Source: Goniomonas avonlea (Eukaryota > Cryptophyceae > Goniomonadida > Goniomonadaceae). Taken from it: a stretch of 20,599 bases of DNA. The translations under genes were made by a program, and so were the position numbers. The stretch's first letter is position 1. The number at the start of each line of letters is the position of its first letter. The stretch is taken from positions 1 to 20,599 of the forward strand of contig QUTJ01031808.1 in the NCBI GenBank assembly GCA_003573635.1, written 5' to 3'. This document shows positions 19,317 through 20,599 of the stretch, piece by piece. The notes beneath the pieces were generated by a model. That model saw nothing but the letters and a program-made list of their open reading frames with translations, had not been told where the DNA came from and did no database searches.

Positions 19317-19353
19317 GTAAGTGATTCTGCCTGAGGCACGTGGTCTGTCTCTG

Positions 19354-19400
19354 AATCCTGCTCAATCCAAAGTCTTTCTTTCAATCCTGCTCAATCCAAA
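19354..19400. repeat. 18-bp perfect direct repeat pair
   Basis: AATCCTGCTCAATCCAAA occurs at 19354-19371 and again, identical, at 19383-19400, with an 11-base spacer. It lies in the predicted intron shortly after the GTAAGT donor. It looks like a small tandem duplication with no obvious function. Confidence 0.9.
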
Positions 19401-19476
19401 ATGTGCTGTGGAGGAGCACAGTTTGACATTATGGTGTGCCTCTGTCTGAGGTCGGACTCACTCACCGGGCCGACAG

Positions 19477-19553
19477 TGTACGAGGCCAAGCAAGAGCAGC
19501 ACTACCGCGTCCCAGTGCACCGGGAGAAGCCCACGTCAATCATGTTTGCGAGT
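19477..19553 (+). CDS. Possible small exon of the giant gene (weak)
   Basis: A consensus GTAAGT donor lies at 19554, and an acceptor-type AG at 19475-19476 has the phase required by the EGF-like exon. The 77 bases give a leucine from the split codon and then Y-E-A-K-Q-E-Q-H-Y-R-V-P-V-H and R-E-K-P-T-S-I-M-F-A-S, which looks protein-like but matches no family I know. The acceptor lacks a good pyrimidine run, and the join would replace the expected EGF cysteine with leucine, so direct splicing to 20308 may be the main form. Confidence 0.3.
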
Positions 19554-19610
19554 GTAAGTCCAGTAGATTGGTTCCTCGAGGGCGACAGAGGGAGAGAGAG
19601 ACACATTGGT

Positions 19611-19706
19611 GGGGGGGGGGACGAGAACGACAGGTGAGACAGGAGACGGAAGGTCGGAGGGAGACAGAGGGGGCAGGAGGGAGACAGAGGGGGGAGGGAG
19701 ACAGAC
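19611..19706. repeat. G10 run and ~20-bp GGAGGGAGACAGAGGGGG-type tandem repeat
   Basis: Ten G residues occupy 19611-19620. From 19656 a purine-rich unit of about 20 bp appears twice nearly intact (19656-19673 and 19676-19694) and once in part (to about 19706). Intronic low-complexity sequence. Confidence 0.85.
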
Positions 19707-19809
19707 CTGCTGCTGCCTGGCGAATCACTTTTCGGCGACCTTCCGGTAACAAGGGTCCTGGACGTCGAGTTAAACGAGGCGGCTTCCCCCTTGCCTTGCT
19801 CCTTTGTCC

Positions 19810-19847
19810 CTTCCTCTCCTCTCTTCCCTTCCCTTCCCTCTGCCTCC
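19810..19847. repeat. Pyrimidine-rich tract
   Basis: Nearly unbroken C/T with CCTTCC-type repeats. No suitable AG follows closely, so it is not an obvious splice acceptor. It is roughly complementary in kind to the purine-rich tracts upstream. Confidence 0.75.
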
Positions 19848-19888
19848 ATGATGCCTCGTGATTTGTGGCCCCTCTGACTGGCTATAGT

Positions 19889-19950
19889 GAGGAAGCACAG
19901 CGATAGGAGTAGCAGCACACAGAGATAGGAGAGGCAGCACACAGAGAGGC
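19889..19950. repeat. Three imperfect 20-22-bp tandem copies (AGCACACAGAGATAGGA-type)
   Basis: Copies are at 19889-19908, 19909-19930 and 19931-19950, each with a G-[GC]-A-GCACA core and most with GATAGGA. Intronic minisatellite-like sequence; no coding frame with recognisable content. Confidence 0.75.
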
Positions 19951-20034
19951 TCGAGCGCGCGGACGCAGGACAGTCGCACCGGAGCGCTTCCCAGGATGCT
20001 TGAATAATCTCCGTGCGTGTGTGTCTGTCACTCT

Positions 20035-20058
20035 CTCTGTCTCTGTCTCTGTCTCTGT
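20035..20058. repeat. (CTCTGT)4 hexamer microsatellite within a CT-rich tract
   Basis: Four perfect CTCTGT hexamers, flanked by further CT-rich sequence from about 20028 to 20080 and a short (GT)n before it. On the other strand it reads ACAGAG, like the GAGACAGAG units at 19656-19706. Confidence 0.9.
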
Positions 20059-20307
20059 CTCTCTCCCACCCTCTCTCCCTCGAGTCTCATGTGGGTACAC
20101 GATCGGGCTCAACACAACCCAGGCTGTCTGAGAACGAGGAGGCGTGTGAAGAAGAAAAAAACTTTTGGGATCCTCCCCCTCACACAGACTTCACAGTGAT
20201 CACATCGCTCAGGCGTGACGCAGGTCCACACGCACACACCCTGGACTACCGTGAAAAGGTCCGCAAACCTAAACCAACTGACCATTGTTCCTCTTCTCCA
20301 TTTTCAG

Positions 20308-20382
20308 GTCCAGGGAGACGGGAGGGAGAGACGAGGGAGTGGCGGAGATGACAGAATTTTGCAGCTAAAATTCATCGCTTGA
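20308..20382 (+). CDS. Likely 3'-terminal exon of the giant gene; two possible stops
   Basis: It follows the best acceptor in the region, a long pyrimidine run and TTTTCAG ending at 20307. If spliced directly from the EGF-like exon (phase 1), the split codon becomes TGT, restoring the C-E-F-C motif, followed by P-G-R-R-E-G-E-T-R-E-W-R-R and a stop at 20349-20351. If reached through the small exon at 19477-19553 (phase 0), it reads V-Q-G-D-G-R-E-R-R-G-S-G-G and ends L-Q-L-K-F-I-A at the stop 20380-20382. Neither end carries a membrane helix or a GPI-type hydrophobic tail, so on either reading the C-terminus would be extracellular and free. The cysteine restoration favours the first model. Confidence 0.5.
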   Translation, partial: VQGDGRERRGSGGDDRILQLKFIA

Positions 20383-20422
20383 AGTTCTCAAGGGAAGGTC
20401 AAGTGCATGCGCAGGGCGCGCA
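20383..20422. other. Short convergent intergenic space
   Basis: Only 40 bases separate the farther giant-gene stop from the phosphatase stop on the other strand. No AATAAA-type signal is seen on either strand near here, so the 3' untranslated ends probably overlap. A small perfect inverted repeat, ATGCGC / GCGCAT (20407-20412 and 20418-20423, 5-base loop), overlaps the phosphatase stop by one base. Confidence 0.6.
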
Positions 20423-20599
20423 TTACCTGAGGTCCACAACTACCGCGGTGATGTTGTCCATGCTGCCCCTTTGCAACGCCGCGTCGGTCAAAGCCTTGGG
20501 CGCAGCCTTGATACCTGTTTCACGGGGGTCATGTGGGTCACGTGCCTTGAGAGTGGCAATCTTGGGCTCCGCTGCCACTGTGATGAGAGTGACTCGTAA
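20423..20599 (-). CDS. PP2C-type (PPM) Ser/Thr protein phosphatase, C-terminal end (5' part outside window)
   Basis: Read on the minus strand from the right edge, 58 codons stay open to a TAA at 20425-20423. The last part, K-A-L-T-D-A-A-L-Q-R-G-S-M-D-N-I-T-A-V-V-V-D-L, is the hallmark C-terminal motif of PP2C phosphatases (A-L-x-R-G-S-x-D-N-I-T). Its Asp in D-N-I is a metal ligand of the two-metal active site that dephosphorylates phospho-Ser/Thr. The upstream part (V-A-A-E-P-K-I-A-T-L-K-A-R-D) resembles the strand that normally precedes the family's D-G-L-W-D segment, yet that segment is not present before the C-terminal motif. Either the match is only local, or the visible exon starts at an acceptor-like ...CTCTCATCACAG (AG at 20579-20578) and 20580-20599 is intron. 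The family call is firm; the exon start is open. It converges on the giant gene. Confidence 0.85.
   Translation of the reverse strand, partial: LRVTLITVAAEPKIATLKARDPHDPRETGIKAAPKALTDAALQRGSMDNITAVVVDLR

Larger units (their letters stand above)
19317..20307 (+). other. Intronic region of the giant gene, rich in simple repeats
   Basis: It starts with a consensus donor (GTAAGT at 19317) and ends with a strong acceptor (pyrimidine run and TTTTCAG ending at 20307). It may be one 991-base intron, or two if the weak exon at 19477-19553 is used. The content is an 18-bp direct repeat, a G10 run (19611-19620), purine-rich tandem repeats on this strand in the first half and pyrimidine-rich tracts in the second. 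I see no convincing longer coding segment in it. Confidence 0.55.

Noticed and set aside
19451-19558. Alternative exon beginning at 19451 that would restore the EGF cysteine.
   Set aside because: The resulting peptide is Ser/Arg-rich without family resemblance and hits a stop at once in the GTAAGT; the acceptor at 20307 restores the same cysteine with a far better splice site.
19436-19861. A 141-codon + frame through the GA-rich region.
   Set aside because: Most of it translates purine-rich tandem repeats; only a short C-E-C stretch near 19550 looked protein-like, and no splice arrangement favours it clearly.

Overview
This window is eukaryotic nuclear DNA. It holds one enormous extracellular-type protein gene on the + strand and the tail of a PP2C-type protein phosphatase gene on the - strand. 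Evidence for a eukaryote: GT...AG splice sites with pyrimidine-rich acceptors (for example 19221-19235 and 20291-20307), compound microsatellites in predicted introns, and animal-like extracellular modules (IPT/TIG, EGF/laminin-EGF-like, mucin-like Thr/Ser/Pro stretches). GC-rich coding sequence, microsatellite-laden introns and giant TIG/EGF proteins fit a unicellular holozoan such as a choanoflagellate. I cannot exclude another free-living protist such as an apusomonad.

Layout. Positions 1 to about 18916 are one uninterrupted reading frame that is already open at the left edge, so the N-terminus, any signal peptide and earlier units are missing. From left to right it encodes: one partial and 50 complete copies of a ~95-residue beta-sandwich-like repeat (1-14583), broken into three blocks (1-4986, 5068-11073, 11137-14583) by two short Thr/Ala/Pro linkers; a 143-residue mucin-like Thr/Ser/Ala segment (14584-15012); about four bacterial-Ig-like modules (15013-16056); and ten IPT/TIG-like modules (16057-18900), the seventh interrupted by a second mucin-like insert. 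The open frame runs on to a stop at 19149, but that last part translates a GA/GT/GCA microsatellite and is more likely intron. A frame-consistent phase-1 splice joins the TIG region to a small symmetric EGF-like exon (19236-19316). The gene then ends at about 20351 or 20382, depending on which exons follow.

20423-20599 on the - strand is the conserved C-terminal end of a PP2C (PPM) Ser/Thr phosphatase, convergent with the giant gene; only 40-71 bases separate the two stops.

The giant protein is best read as a long, almost cysteine-free rod (inferred 150-200 nm if each unit is about 3-4 nm), with two flexible hinges and a glycosylated neck, carrying a globular TIG/EGF-like end. That is a plausible adhesin or extracellular-matrix design. 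Its repeats carry a readable duplication history: a higher-order period of 21 units (~6.1 kb) links blocks A, B and C, and a recent exact 2850-bp (10-unit) correspondence lies at the left edge. No transposon, CRISPR, tRNA or rRNA gene was seen.
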